DNA from: Mycoplasmopsis bovigenitalium
Lineage (GTDB): Bacteria; Bacillota_I; Bacilli_A; Mycoplasmatales; Metamycoplasmataceae
Length of the DNA: 64,000 nt
Reading direction: 5' to 3'
NCBI RefSeq assembly: GCF_002356075.1
Contig: NZ_AP017902.1
Span: forward strand, 496,001-560,000
Shown here: in pieces, positions 1 through 8,889 of the stretch
How positions within the stretch are numbered: position 1 is the stretch's first letter
How the letters are laid out: each line of letters opens with the position of its first letter
Program-made: the position numbers and the translations under genes
The notes under the pieces: generated by a model
The model's database searches: none
What the model was told of the DNA's origin: nothing
Seen by the model: only the letters and a program-made list of their open reading frames with translations

Positions 1-335
1 ACAAAATAAATTCCTCAGATGTGATGATAATTTATGATGAAAAAGACTTTAATTTAGGTCAAGCCTCAATTAAAATTGGTGGTTCGTCAGCAGGTCATAA
101 CGGCGTTACGAGTGTGATGAACAATTTACCAAACAATGATTTTAAAAGACTTCGAATTGGTATTGGAAAAAATCCTAATTATGAACTAAAAGATTGAGTT
201 TTAAGTAATTTTAAACTTGAAGAAATGCAAATTTTGGAACGAGTAATTACCGCCGCCGCAGACGCAGCAATCTCATTTGTTTACAATGATATAAATATAG
301 TGATTGAGAAATTTAATGCAGCCAACAAAAAATAA
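1..335 (+). CDS. pth: Peptidyl-tRNA hydrolase, C-terminal part
   Basis: The gene is cut by the left window edge. The visible 110 or so residues read in the frame starting at base 3 and end at TAA. They contain the family signature GGSSAGHNGVTS, which lies in the helix lining the active-site cleft, followed by LRIGIGKNP and a helical tail. The enzyme cleaves peptidyl-tRNAs released by drop-off so that the tRNA can be reused. tilS starts inside this gene with a 20-base overlap, so the two are translated from one message. Pth followed by TilS and FtsH is a common order in Firmicutes and mollicutes, which supports all three calls. Confidence 0.93.
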
Positions 336-1197
336 AGTTCTTTTAGCGGTTAGCGGAGGTCCTGACTCAATTTTTCTTTTTCATTGAGCTCTTAATATTT
401 ATGGGCCAAAAAATATTGTTGTTGCAACAATAAACTATAAAACTAGACAAGAAAGTGATTTAGAAGTCGAATATGTAAGGTCGTTATGTGAAAGTAAAAA
501 TGTCACATTTGAGTTTAAAACGTTTATATATGAAAAAACATATGGTAATTTTGAATCTTGAGCAAGAGAAAAAAGATACGAATTTTTCAATGAAATTTAC
601 TTGAAATATGATTGCAAAACTTTATTAACAGGACACCACAAAGACGACTTTATTGAAACAGCACTAATGCAAGAAGAAAGTGGGCGCAAACCGCTTTTTT
701 ATGGAATAAAAGAGCACAACTTCTTACTTGGAATGCAAATATACAGACCCTTTGTTTTAAAATATTGGAAATCTGAAATTTATCAAAATTTACACAATTG
801 TAATATTAAATATTTTGAAGATTCATCTAATTTAAATACAAACTTTACTAGAAATAAAATTAGAAAAAATCTTTCAAACTTTTCAAATGGTGAAAAGGAA
901 TTAATTTTTGCGAGATTTCAATCCTTAAACTTGAAATTGCAAGACCTATCATTAAAAATCAATAAAACTTTTTCATTTTGAAGAGAATCTAAATTTAGTC
1001 AAGACAAATTTCGAGATTTAGAACATAAAGATTACTTAATTTTTAAATATATTATTGAGTTTTACTCAAACATAAAACTAAGTTCACAAAAGATTAATTC
1101 AATTGTAAAATGAGTATTATCGGAAAATCGAACTTCAAAATTTAAACTCAAAGACGATGTTTATCTAATAAAAAAACGCGGATTATTAGTTGCATAG
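316..1197 (+). CDS. tilS: tRNA(Ile)-lysidine synthetase
   Basis: The 293-residue protein opens with the ATP-PPi-synthetase P-loop SGGPDS around residue 16 and has the family motif GHHKDDFIET near residue 110. TilS changes C34 of the minor tRNA-Ile (CAU anticodon) to lysidine, so that it reads AUA and is charged with Ile. AUA is a common codon in this AT-rich genome, so the gene should be essential. Four in-frame TGA codons are read as Trp. The start ATG lies inside pth and no separate promoter is visible. The C-terminal region (about residues 215-293) is short compared with E. coli TilS, as is usual for small mollicute versions. Confidence 0.93.
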
Positions 1198-1249
1198 TTT
1201 GATATTGAAAATTAATATATAATAATTACATTATTTTAGAAAGGACATC

Positions 1250-3313
1250 ATGAACGACAAAAAACCCATAAACAAAGGTAGAATAATTTGAATATTCATA
1301 TTGTTCGTCATAATTTCTCTTGCTGTATTCGCAATTGGTTATATGCTTTATGAAAGATTAAAACCTGAAGCACAGCAAGTTGGTATTAATGTTTTCCAAG
1401 AACATGTGATTAAAGCATTAAGAGGTAGTGATGATGGAATATTTATAAAATCTGCTAAACAGGATTGATTTAATGGACAAATCTATTATGTATTATCAGA
1501 TGGCGGTATAGATCATCACTTTGTTGCAAGAGTGGGCCGAGAAAATGCTCAACAATGATTTGACCAGTCATTTATTTTAAATCAAGCACTAAAAACAAAA
1601 TTTAGTATAGATGCAAGTGATAATCACACAACACTACTTGATTTGCTTCAAAAATCTGGCCAAACTATTGTAAATGGCACTGTAAAATCTCAAATATCAA
1701 TTGATGCTTTAGGCATTCCATCAAATAAAACACCATTCTGAGAATCGCTATTATTATCAGTTCTTCCACTTCTTATTTGAATAGTTATTGGGTGATGATT
1801 ATTTAGAAGTATTTCAAGAGGCGGGAATATGGTTGGCATGGTTGGCGAAAACAGAAACCCTGCCCAAAAAATCAACAGTAAGAAAAAATTTGACGATATT
1901 GCCGGTAATAAAGAAGCGATCGAAGAAATTAGAGAAATTGTTGATTACCTAAAAAATCCTAAAAAATATGCAACTGCGGGAGCTAGAATGCCGCATGGTA
2001 TTTTATTAGGAGGTCCTCCCGGAACTGGTAAAACTCTTTTAGCAAAAGCAACAGCTGGTGAAGCTAATGTTCCTTTCTACTTTATTTCAGCATCTAATTT
2101 TGTTGAAATGTATGTTGGTTTAGGAGCAAAAAGAGTTAGAAATGTAGTTGCCGAAGCAAGAAAAAATGCGCCAGCAATTATATTTATTGATGAGCTTGAT
2201 GCTATTGGGCGTACACGTGGAGCTGGTTTAGGTGGTGGACACGATGAGCGTGAACAAACTCTTAACCAGCTGCTTGTCGAAATGGACGGTATGGAAGAAA
2301 ATAATGGTATTTTATTCTTTGCTGCAACAAACAGAACTGATGTTCTGGACCCTGCTTTAATAAGACCAGGTCGTTTTGATAGACAAATTATAGTTGGCTT
2401 GCCTGATGTTAAAGAACGTCAAGAAATTCTTGAACTCCATGCAAAAGGAAAAAGAATTTCAAGCAATGTCAATATGCAAAAAGTTGCTCGTAGAACACCC
2501 GGATATTCAGGGGCACAACTTGAAAATGTGATTAATGAAGCTAGTTTGTTAGCTGTGCGTGCAAATCATGATGTTATTACTCTTGAAGATATTGATGAAG
2601 CAATTGACCGTGTAATGGCTGGTCCCGCTAAGAAAAATAGAGTTATTTCGAAAAAAGAATTAACAATGGTTGCTTATCATGAAGCTGGACACGCAGTAGT
2701 TGGAATTAAAATTCCTGGCGGAAATAAAGTTCAAAAAATAACAATAATTCCTAGGGGTAATGCCGGCGGATACAACTTAATGATGCCTGAAGAAGAAAAA
2801 TACAACTTAACTAAACAAGATCTAATTGCTATGATAACTTCATATATGGGTGGACGCGCTGCCGAAGAAATCATTTATGGCTCGAATAATATTTCAACTG
2901 GTGCAAGTGACGATATTCAAAAAGCAACAAAATTAGCTAGAAAAATGGTTACTGAGTGAGGTATGTCTGAATTAGGACCAATTCAATATGAAGCTGATGA
3001 AGGTTCTCCATTCTTAGGCCGTGACTATTTAAAATCGTCAGGATTTTCTACAAAAGTTGGACATGAAATTGATCTTGAGGTTCGTAAAATCATTGTTGAA
3101 GCTCAAGCAAGAGCACATAAAATTATCCAAGAAAACAAAGAACTACTTGAATTAATTAAAGAAGCACTTATTGAAAAAGAAACAATCGTTGCTGAAGAAA
3201 TTGAATACATTGCAACAAATATGAAGTTACCTGAGGCTGAACAATCAACCAATATTCAGGAAACTAATAAATCATTAAATATTGATGAACTTATTCAATC
3301 AACGAATGAATAA
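1250..3313 (+). CDS. ftsH: ATP-dependent zinc metalloprotease FtsH
   Basis: This 687-residue membrane protease degrades misfolded membrane proteins and short-lived regulators. In order it has an N-terminal membrane helix (about 9-32), an outer segment, a second helix (about 165-185), the AAA+ ATPase with Walker [10 protein letters not shown] (254-262) and Walker B FIDELD, and the zinc protease domain with HEAGH starting at H477. The start ATG follows a clear AGAAAGGA ribosome site. The tail after about residue 650 is variable and Glu/Asn-rich. TGA occurs near the start (Ile-Ile-Trp) and at 2957, so a standard-code reading would break the gene. A TAATAA double stop is followed at once by a terminator. 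Confidence 0.97.
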
Positions 3314-3314
3314 T

Positions 3315-3340
3315 AAGTGAGCTAACGCTCACTTTTTTAT
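3315..3340 (+). terminator. Intrinsic terminator after ftsH
   Basis: An 8-bp perfect stem, AAGTGAGC with loop TAAC and then GCTCACTT, runs into a T tract directly after the ftsH stop. It should end the pth-tilS-ftsH transcript. Confidence 0.9.
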
Positions 3341-3460
3341 TCGTTTTTTCCAAATCAATTGTTATTTGTATGTTTTTGCACGTCGGCAAACTATAAAATT
3401 ATAAAAATTAAATATTACTTTATAATTTGAATATCAAATTAACCTATACAGGAGGCGTAT

Positions 3461-4381
3461 ATGGAAGCAAAACAAAGATATATGTTTGCTCTTGACCTTG
3501 ATGGAACCCTTCTTTCATCAAGTGCAAAAGGAACTGTTCATGAAGTTGCAGTTAAAGCTATTGAGAGAGCCCAAAAAGAAGGTCACGTTGTTTGCATTAT
3601 AACTGGAAGACCTTGACGTTCAACAAGACCTATCTATAAAATGTTGGGATTAAATACTGTAGTAACAAACTACAATGGTTCACAAATTCATAACCCAAGC
3701 GATGAAAACTTTATTCCATTAATTAAATATCTAAACTTAAATGAAATGCTTTATGTTTTAGGCGACCCAAAAGTAAAAAATGAAATTAGTAACTTAGCAA
3801 TCGAAGGACCTGGTTGAGTTCAAATCGATCATAGAGACCCAGATTTAGAGCAAGTTTTCGGTTTTGCCGAAAACCCTAAATTTATAGTTGGATTGGACCT
3901 AAACAGAATACCATTGCAACCAACTGGAATTATTTTTGATGTTAAAGAAACAACAGACCCAGATGAATTAAGAGACTATTTAAGAGCTAAATATGGTGAC
4001 TTAGGAGAGTTCTCATATTGATCAAAAGGTGAAGGTTTAACACCTGTATTTGACATTACAAATGTATCAGTAAATAAAGGTCGGGCAATATCTCTTTTAA
4101 GTCGTTACTACGGCATTCCATTGGAAAATGTTGTTGCTTTTGGTGATGGATTAAATGACGTTCCAATGTTTCACGTTGCAACAACTTCTGTTGCAATGAA
4201 AAACTCAAAAGAACCAGTTAAAAGACATGCGACAGTAAGACTTGAATACTCAAACGTTGATGGTGGGGTTGGCCACTACATTAATAAATTTTTAGACAAT
4301 CCAGAACAAGAAATAGCCAAAAGTATTCAAAAACGTAAAGAAATGAAGACAGATACTTATGTAACTGCTGATTTAGACTAA
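3461..4381 (+). CDS. Cof-type HAD-family phosphatase
   Basis: The 306-residue protein has the HAD motif I DLDGTLL with nucleophile D12 near the N-terminus, the motif II region ITGRPW, and the motif III/IV region GDGLNDVPM near residue 228. The large cap between motifs II and III is typical of the Cof/YidA branch, which hydrolyses sugar phosphates, FMN or similar small phosphates. The substrate cannot be read from sequence. A strong GGAGG site sits at 3451-3455. The gene ends one base before rnhC, so the two probably share a message. A second Cof-type paralogue lies at 31313-32137 on the other strand. Confidence 0.88.
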
Positions 4382-4382
4382 G

Positions 4383-5078
4383 ATGAAATTTATTGAATTT
4401 AATCAAGAATTAATTAATATTGACAACAAAAACATTGTTGGCATTGACGAGGTTGGGGTCGGAGATTACTTCGGCCCTCTTGTTGCATCCGCAGTTTTTG
4501 TTCCACTAGAAAATAAAAATACGCTTAAAGAGCTTGGGGTTACTGACTCAAAAAAGATTACCGATTCAAAGATTAGATTATTAGCCCCTGAAATAAAAAA
4601 ATTAACAAAATATTCAACATATTGTTTAAAGCCAAGCACTTTTAACTCACTATCGCGTTTTAATAATGGAAACGAGTTAAAAATGTTTGCTCATTTAGGT
4701 GCTTTTACTAATCTTAAAATAGATGAAATTATTGATTTTGTTTTAATTGATAAATATAGCACTACTAATAGCATTGAAAAATACTATAAAAAACTAACAA
4801 ATCCTGATTTTTTTGCAAAATTTAAACAGTTTGAAAGTGATGTTTTATTAGCAAATAAAGCCGAATCACTATCAATTGAAGTTGCCTGTGCATCAGTCTT
4901 AGCTAGAGAGCGTTTTTTGATTGAAATGGAAAATATGAATAAAAAGTTCAATGAAATTTTTCCGTTTGGTGCATCAAATAGTGTTAAGGAGTTTGCGGCT
5001 AATTTATTTAATCGTCGACATGATATTGAACCAAAAGATGTATGTAAATTAACTTTTAAAATGGATATAGAAAAATAA
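4383..5078 (+). CDS. rnhC: RNase HIII, short form lacking the N-terminal domain
   Basis: The 231-residue protein starts almost directly with the catalytic block GIDEVGVGDYFGPL (D22, E23). The GDYFGP form is characteristic of RNase HIII rather than HII, which has GRGxxAGP. The block VACASVLARERF near residue 165 is the usual type-2 RNase H helix. RNase HIII removes RNA from RNA-DNA hybrids. Family members are commonly about 300 residues with a TBP-like N-terminal substrate-binding domain; here that domain is absent. The start codon is one base after the HAD stop, which excludes a longer in-frame N-terminus. A separate RNase HII is encoded at 50225-50821. Confidence 0.87.
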   Translation: MKFIEFNQELINIDNKNIVGIDEVGVGDYFGPLVASAVFVPLENKNTLKELGVTDSKKITDSKIRLLAPEIKKLTKYSTYCLKPSTFNSLSRFNNGNELKMFAHLGAFTNLKIDEIIDFVLIDKYSTTNSIEKYYKKLTNPDFFAKFKQFESDVLLANKAESLSIEVACASVLARERFLIEMENMNKKFNEIFPFGASNSVKEFAANLFNRRHDIEPKDVCKLTFKMDIEK

Positions 5079-5103
5079 TTTATAAAATAAATATGGAGAA
5101 AAA

Positions 5104-5775
5104 ATGAGCAAAGGAATAATTTATTTAATGTCTACTGTTGTTTCGGGTGTTGTCAAAATCGGCAAAACTAGTAGCGATCAATTTGAAAATCGAATGCGCA
5201 TTTTAGAGGGAAATGGATACGCAAACATTGTGGGTTTAAAAAGAGAATTTGCAATTGAAGTAGACAGTTATGATGAAAAAGAAAAGTTAATTCACAATAT
5301 ATTTAGCAAAAGTAGAATTGCAAACACTGAATTATTTGCTCTTGATATTGAAACAATAAAATTATTACTTTCTTCATTTGAAGGTAAAGAAATTTACCCT
5401 CAAAATAAAACTAAAGAAGAAGTTTTCAAAGATTCAACAGAAATAATTCATACTAAATGTATTCCTAATGGAGAGTATTTTTTGGAGCGCAATGTTAAAG
5501 GGTTTGGAAGAGTTGAAGGCCGTGCAAGGGTTCACGATGGAGTTTTCACGTTACTAAAAGGTAGTTATTGTGCAGATTACAATGATAAATATCCTTCACA
5601 ACTAAGAAAAAACGCAAAATTTAAAAACAATTTTCTACAAGAGGATATTATATGTAAATCACCTAGTGCTGCAAGCTTGATTGTAGTTGGAAAAAGCACT
5701 AATGGCTGGGATTGATGAAAAAACACTGATGGTGAAAGTATTGACATATATAGAAAAAAAGAAATTTCTGATTAA
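5104..5775 (+). CDS. GIY-YIG-type (T5orf172-like) protein with C-terminal DUF4357 domain
   Basis: The 223-residue protein begins MSKGIIYLMSTVVSGVVKIG, which fits a T5orf172/MUG113-type GIY-YIG nuclease core (Ile-Tyr-Leu, then Val-Lys-Ile-Gly-Lys-Thr and an Arg-Met pair). The second half, from about residue 125, matches the DUF4357 pattern: FTLLKGSYC, then SPSAASLIVVG, then NGWDWW close to the end. Such proteins are usually accessory, linked to phage or restriction contexts, and nuclease activity is inferred only. Two adjacent TGA codons near 5713 encode Trp-Trp in the conserved NGWxxW tail, so the stop is TAA at 5773. It has its own GGAG site, 25 bases after rnhC, and ends in a terminator. 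Confidence 0.72.
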
Positions 5776-5803
5776 AACCTTGTTTATTAGCAAGGTTTTT
5801 TTG
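5776..5803 (+). terminator. Intrinsic terminator after the GIY-YIG gene
   Basis: The stem AACCTTG / CAAGGTT is separated by an 8-base loop and followed by a T tract. It begins on the base after the stop codon. Confidence 0.88.
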
Positions 5804-6292
5804 TTTTAAATTTACTAATTGAATTTAAATATATTGTTATTGGTAAAATTAATGAATTAATATCTATTGTACAAATTGAACTTATTTTAAATTTATAGAT
5901 CTAAATATAAGTTAAACTGTATATAAAATTTCAACTTAAATTATGTGACTGTTGTAAATAATAAAGCTAAGAAAAGATTTAATGTAAAAGTGGAATTTAA
6001 TATACAATTACCAATCGCGAATTATTAATTTTTAATTAAAAGATATACCATAAATAAATAGACTTTATAAAATGCATGTTAATTTAGTTGAAACTTCGTT
6101 AATAATTTATATTTATTGAAAAATCCGGTCAAAAATCCAATAATAATTCTAAAAATATAATTGTAAAAGTCATTATGGAAATGTTGCCATTTGTAAAATA
6201 ATTTTATTGCCGAAAATTACTATTTTATAAGTATAATACATAAACTTTATTTATTCGCTTTTGTGACTAAATTTAGTAAAGAAAGGAGTTAT
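5804..6292. other. Noncoding stretch upstream of the MFS transporter
   Basis: About 490 bases of very AT-rich sequence with no open frame of useful length on either strand and no recognisable gene remnant. The only functional signal seen is the promoter near its right end (TATAAT at 6232-6237) and the GAAAGGAG ribosome site at 6281-6288. It is longer than most spacers in this window. Confidence 0.6.
6207..6237 (+). promoter_or_regulatory. Promoter of the MFS transporter gene
   Basis: TATAAT at 6232-6237, preceded 19 bases upstream by TTGCCG. The start codon is 55 bases further on, so unlike many genes here this mRNA has a real leader and a Shine-Dalgarno site. Confidence 0.55.
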
Positions 6293-7684
6293 ATGCAAAA
6301 GATTATTAATAAAATGAATAATCCAAAAAATAAAGTGGCATATGGATTTTTACTATGGTCATTTATTTCAATTGGTTATTTATTATTTGTTGCCAACTGA
6401 GGTTTTGTAGTTGGTTTAGCAGGTAATGGTATTGATGCGAATGGTGCTGCTGATGCAGGATTTTTAAGTTATTTTAAAATTGTTAAAAATGCAGCATTTG
6501 ACTTAACAAACAATGCCGCCAACTGAGCAATTACATTAGGTAGAGGGATTGGCTCAGTGGCTGTTGCATTGTTATTGGCTAAATTTGCACACAAATATAG
6601 CACAATAATTGCTATTTCATTGACTTTGATCGGTATCCCAGCACAATTTATGCCAGCAGCGCCATACGGATATGTATTATTCTTAATACTAAGAACCTTT
6701 ATGGCTATTGGTGGTACAATGCTAGTTATTTTAACTCAACCAGTTGTTTCAGCATTCTTTGGTAAAAAGCAAAAATCAATTGTTTCTCAATTTGGTATTT
6801 GATTCTACCCCTTAGGAACTATAATTTCTATATTACCTTTTGTTTTTGCGGGTAAATCATCAGTAGTTAGAGAAAATTGACAATTAATTTTTACAATTCT
6901 AGCCGCCTTAAATGTTATTCCATTGATTATAATTATCATTTTTGGTTCACATTTCGATAAAACCACAACAGAAAATCAACCAAAACAAGAAGGCTTTAAA
7001 ATTTTAGGTAAATACCTAAAATCAAAAGCAACTTATGCATGAGTTCTATTATATGGTGCATGATTATGTGCAGTAGTTTTCCCAACAACTAGTGTTTCAT
7101 TTAATATATTCCACGACTTAGCAAGCATTAAACGTAATACATTTGATCATGAAATTCGTATTTGATCAGTTTGCTTTTTAGCAGCTGTATTCATTGCGCC
7201 AATAACAATCGGTTTATGATCAAAAACTAACTTCAAAAGACGTTGATTCATTGGTTTAATACTATTTATTGGTATTATGCTATATGCATTGTCAGCCGTA
7301 ACATTCATTTATGGTGTTGCTAAAAAGAATGTATTTGTAAGTGTTTTATTCTACATTTTTGGCTTTTTAAGTGGTTTATGTTTATGAGGTATTCAAGGTG
7401 TTATGCTGAATATGCCTCATGAATATAAAAATTCTGATCCTAAAACAATTGGCTGAATGTTTAGTTTAATTTGAGGTATGGGATATATATTCTTTACAGT
7501 CATTTTAATCGGAATTTCAATTATTCCTATCGCGGGAGCTAAACTAGGGGGCAACAACTACATTTATTCAACAATTACATTTATTGTTCTTATTGTAGTT
7601 TCACTTTCAGCCATTTTAGGTGCATTCTTACTTAAAGAACCAAGTGCACAAACAAATGAACAAACAAAGATGCAAACTAAATAA
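6293..7684 (+). CDS. Major facilitator superfamily transporter
   Basis: The 463-residue protein is almost entirely hydrophobic, with about twelve predicted membrane helices broken by a hydrophilic central loop (around residues 225-245, TTTENQPKQEG) between the two six-helix halves, as in MFS permeases. It resembles the mollicute MFS carriers often annotated as hexose-phosphate or unknown-substrate transporters. The substrate cannot be assigned. It starts at an ATG behind a strong GAAAGGAG site, includes many TGA-encoded Trp residues in the membrane helices, and ends with a Gln/Thr/Lys-rich cytoplasmic tail. It is a single-gene transcript between a long noncoding stretch and a terminator. Confidence 0.85.
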
Positions 7685-7692
7685 ATATAACT

Positions 7693-7720
7693 AAATAGCG
7701 AAGCTTTCGCTATTTTTTTA
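7693..7720 (+). terminator. Intrinsic terminator after the MFS gene
   Basis: A 10-bp perfect stem AAATAGCGAA / TTCGCTATTT with a 3-base loop, followed by a T run. Confidence 0.9.
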
Positions 7721-7809
7721 CTTTTTGAATTGCATTTACAATTGAATTGGTAAAATCTATATTTGCAGGCTTTAAACAAGTTTCTAAACTTATATTAGTC
7801 CTTATTCTG

Positions 7810-7815
7810 TATAAT
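7810..7815 (+). promoter_or_regulatory. fmt promoter -10 box (leaderless)
   Basis: A perfect TATAAT ends 6 bases before the fmt ATG, so transcription should start on or next to the A of the start codon. No Shine-Dalgarno site is present. This box decides the start at 7822 rather than an in-frame upstream start at 7747. Confidence 0.75.
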
Positions 7816-7821
7816 TCTACT

Positions 7822-8661
7822 ATGATTAAATTATTACTTGCCGGAACACCCGAATTTTCAGTACCTATTTTTGAGGAATTAATCAATAATTTTAACGTTG
7901 TAGGGATAGTTTCTCAACCTGATCGCCCATCAATTAGAGGCAGAAAATCTGTTTTCACACCAACTAAAATATTGGCGCAAAAATACAATATTAATTGCTT
8001 TCAACCTGAAAAAATTGCCGACATCTATGATGAACTTTCTAAACTAGAATTTGACTACTTAGTTACTGCTGCTTTTGGCCAATATATACCTACAAAAATA
8101 TTAAATTTAGCCAAAAAATTAAACCTAAATGTCCATGGTTCATTGCTTCCAAAATATAGAGGTGCCGCCCCTATTCAATACTCAATTTTAAATGGTGATT
8201 CTTTTACGGGAATTAGCCTTATGGAAATGGTCAAAGAAATGGATGCTGGAGATGTTTTTGCTACCGCAAAAATTGAAATTGATAAAAATGAGACATCGGG
8301 CTCACTTTTTGCGAAAATGAGTAATGTTGCAAAACAAAACATTGTTTCTTGAATCAAACAATTAGATAATAATGAACTTTCAAGGCAAATTCAAGATGCT
8401 TCGCAAGTAACATTTAGCCCTAAATTAGACAAAAATAATGGTCATATCACTAATGATATGACCTGTGAGCAAGCATTAAGAATAATTAAAGCTTATAACC
8501 CCAATCCATCAGCATTCGCTTTTATAAATGACAAACGAGTTAAAATTAACTTTGCCACAATAAAACAAGTGAAAAATGCGCCAAAAATTCAATTAATTGA
8601 TGGTGATTTATATTTAATTGATTATCAATTTGATAGTAAAAAACGTGTAATTTTACAATAA
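7822..8661 (+). CDS. fmt: Methionyl-tRNA formyltransferase
   Basis: The 279-residue protein starts MIKLLLAGTPEFSVPIFEEL, has the formyl-transfer signature HGSLLPKYRGAAPI (near residues 98-111) with the catalytic Asn-His-Asp arrangement, and MEMVKEMDAGDV shortly after. It transfers a formyl group from 10-formyl-THF to Met-tRNAi for initiation. The C-terminal OB-like domain is shorter than in E. coli Fmt (about 315 residues). A TGA at 8350 encodes Trp. The start follows a TATAAT box by 6 bases, implying a leaderless message. Confidence 0.95.
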
Positions 8662-8678
8662 AAAAACTGCCTAAGCAG
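8658..8678 (-). terminator. Terminator of the tRNA-Thr gene
   Basis: Read on the minus strand, CTGC-TTAG-GCAG is followed by a run of seven T. It is a short hairpin 16 bases after the tRNA 3' end, overlapping the end of fmt on the other strand. Confidence 0.6.
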
Positions 8679-8693
8679 CGGCGAATAAACATA

Positions 8694-8769
8694 TGGTGCC
8701 GACAACAGGACTTGAACCTGCGACCCCATCCTTACCATGGATGTGCTCTACCGACTGAGCTATGACGGC
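8694..8769 (-). tRNA. tRNA-Thr (anticodon GGU)
   Basis: The 76-base minus-strand gene folds as a complete cloverleaf: acceptor GCCGTCA / TGTCGGC, D-arm GCTC/GAGC, anticodon stem CATCC/GGATG with loop ATGGTAA (anticodon GGT), variable loop, T-arm GCAGG/CCTGT with TTCAAGT, and an encoded 3' CCA. The acceptor stem has a U-U mismatch at the fifth pair, which is unusual but tolerable. It decodes ACC and ACU. It is transcribed alone from a TATAAT box 8 bases upstream and ends at a small terminator. Confidence 0.93.
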
Positions 8770-8777
8770 GCGAAACA

Positions 8778-8783
8778 ATTATA
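8778..8783 (-). promoter_or_regulatory. tRNA-Thr promoter -10 box
   Basis: TATAAT on the minus strand, ending 8 bases before the first base of the mature tRNA. The 5' leader to be removed by RNase P is therefore only one or two bases. Confidence 0.65.
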
Positions 8784-8823
8784 ACATAAAAAATATATGT
8801 ATTACGTTGTAAATTAGGCAAAC

Positions 8824-8857
8824 AAAAAAAGTTAACAAGCGGGTGTTAACTTTTTTT
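8824..8857. terminator. Bidirectional terminator after the S8 protease gene
   Basis: A 14-bp inverted repeat, seven A plus GTTAACA then loop AGCGGG then TGTTAAC plus seven T. It gives a T tract on both strands and lies 33 bases past the minus-strand protease stop. Confidence 0.85.
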
Positions 8858-8889
8858 GCAAATACTTATTAATTGTGCAGACACTTTAA

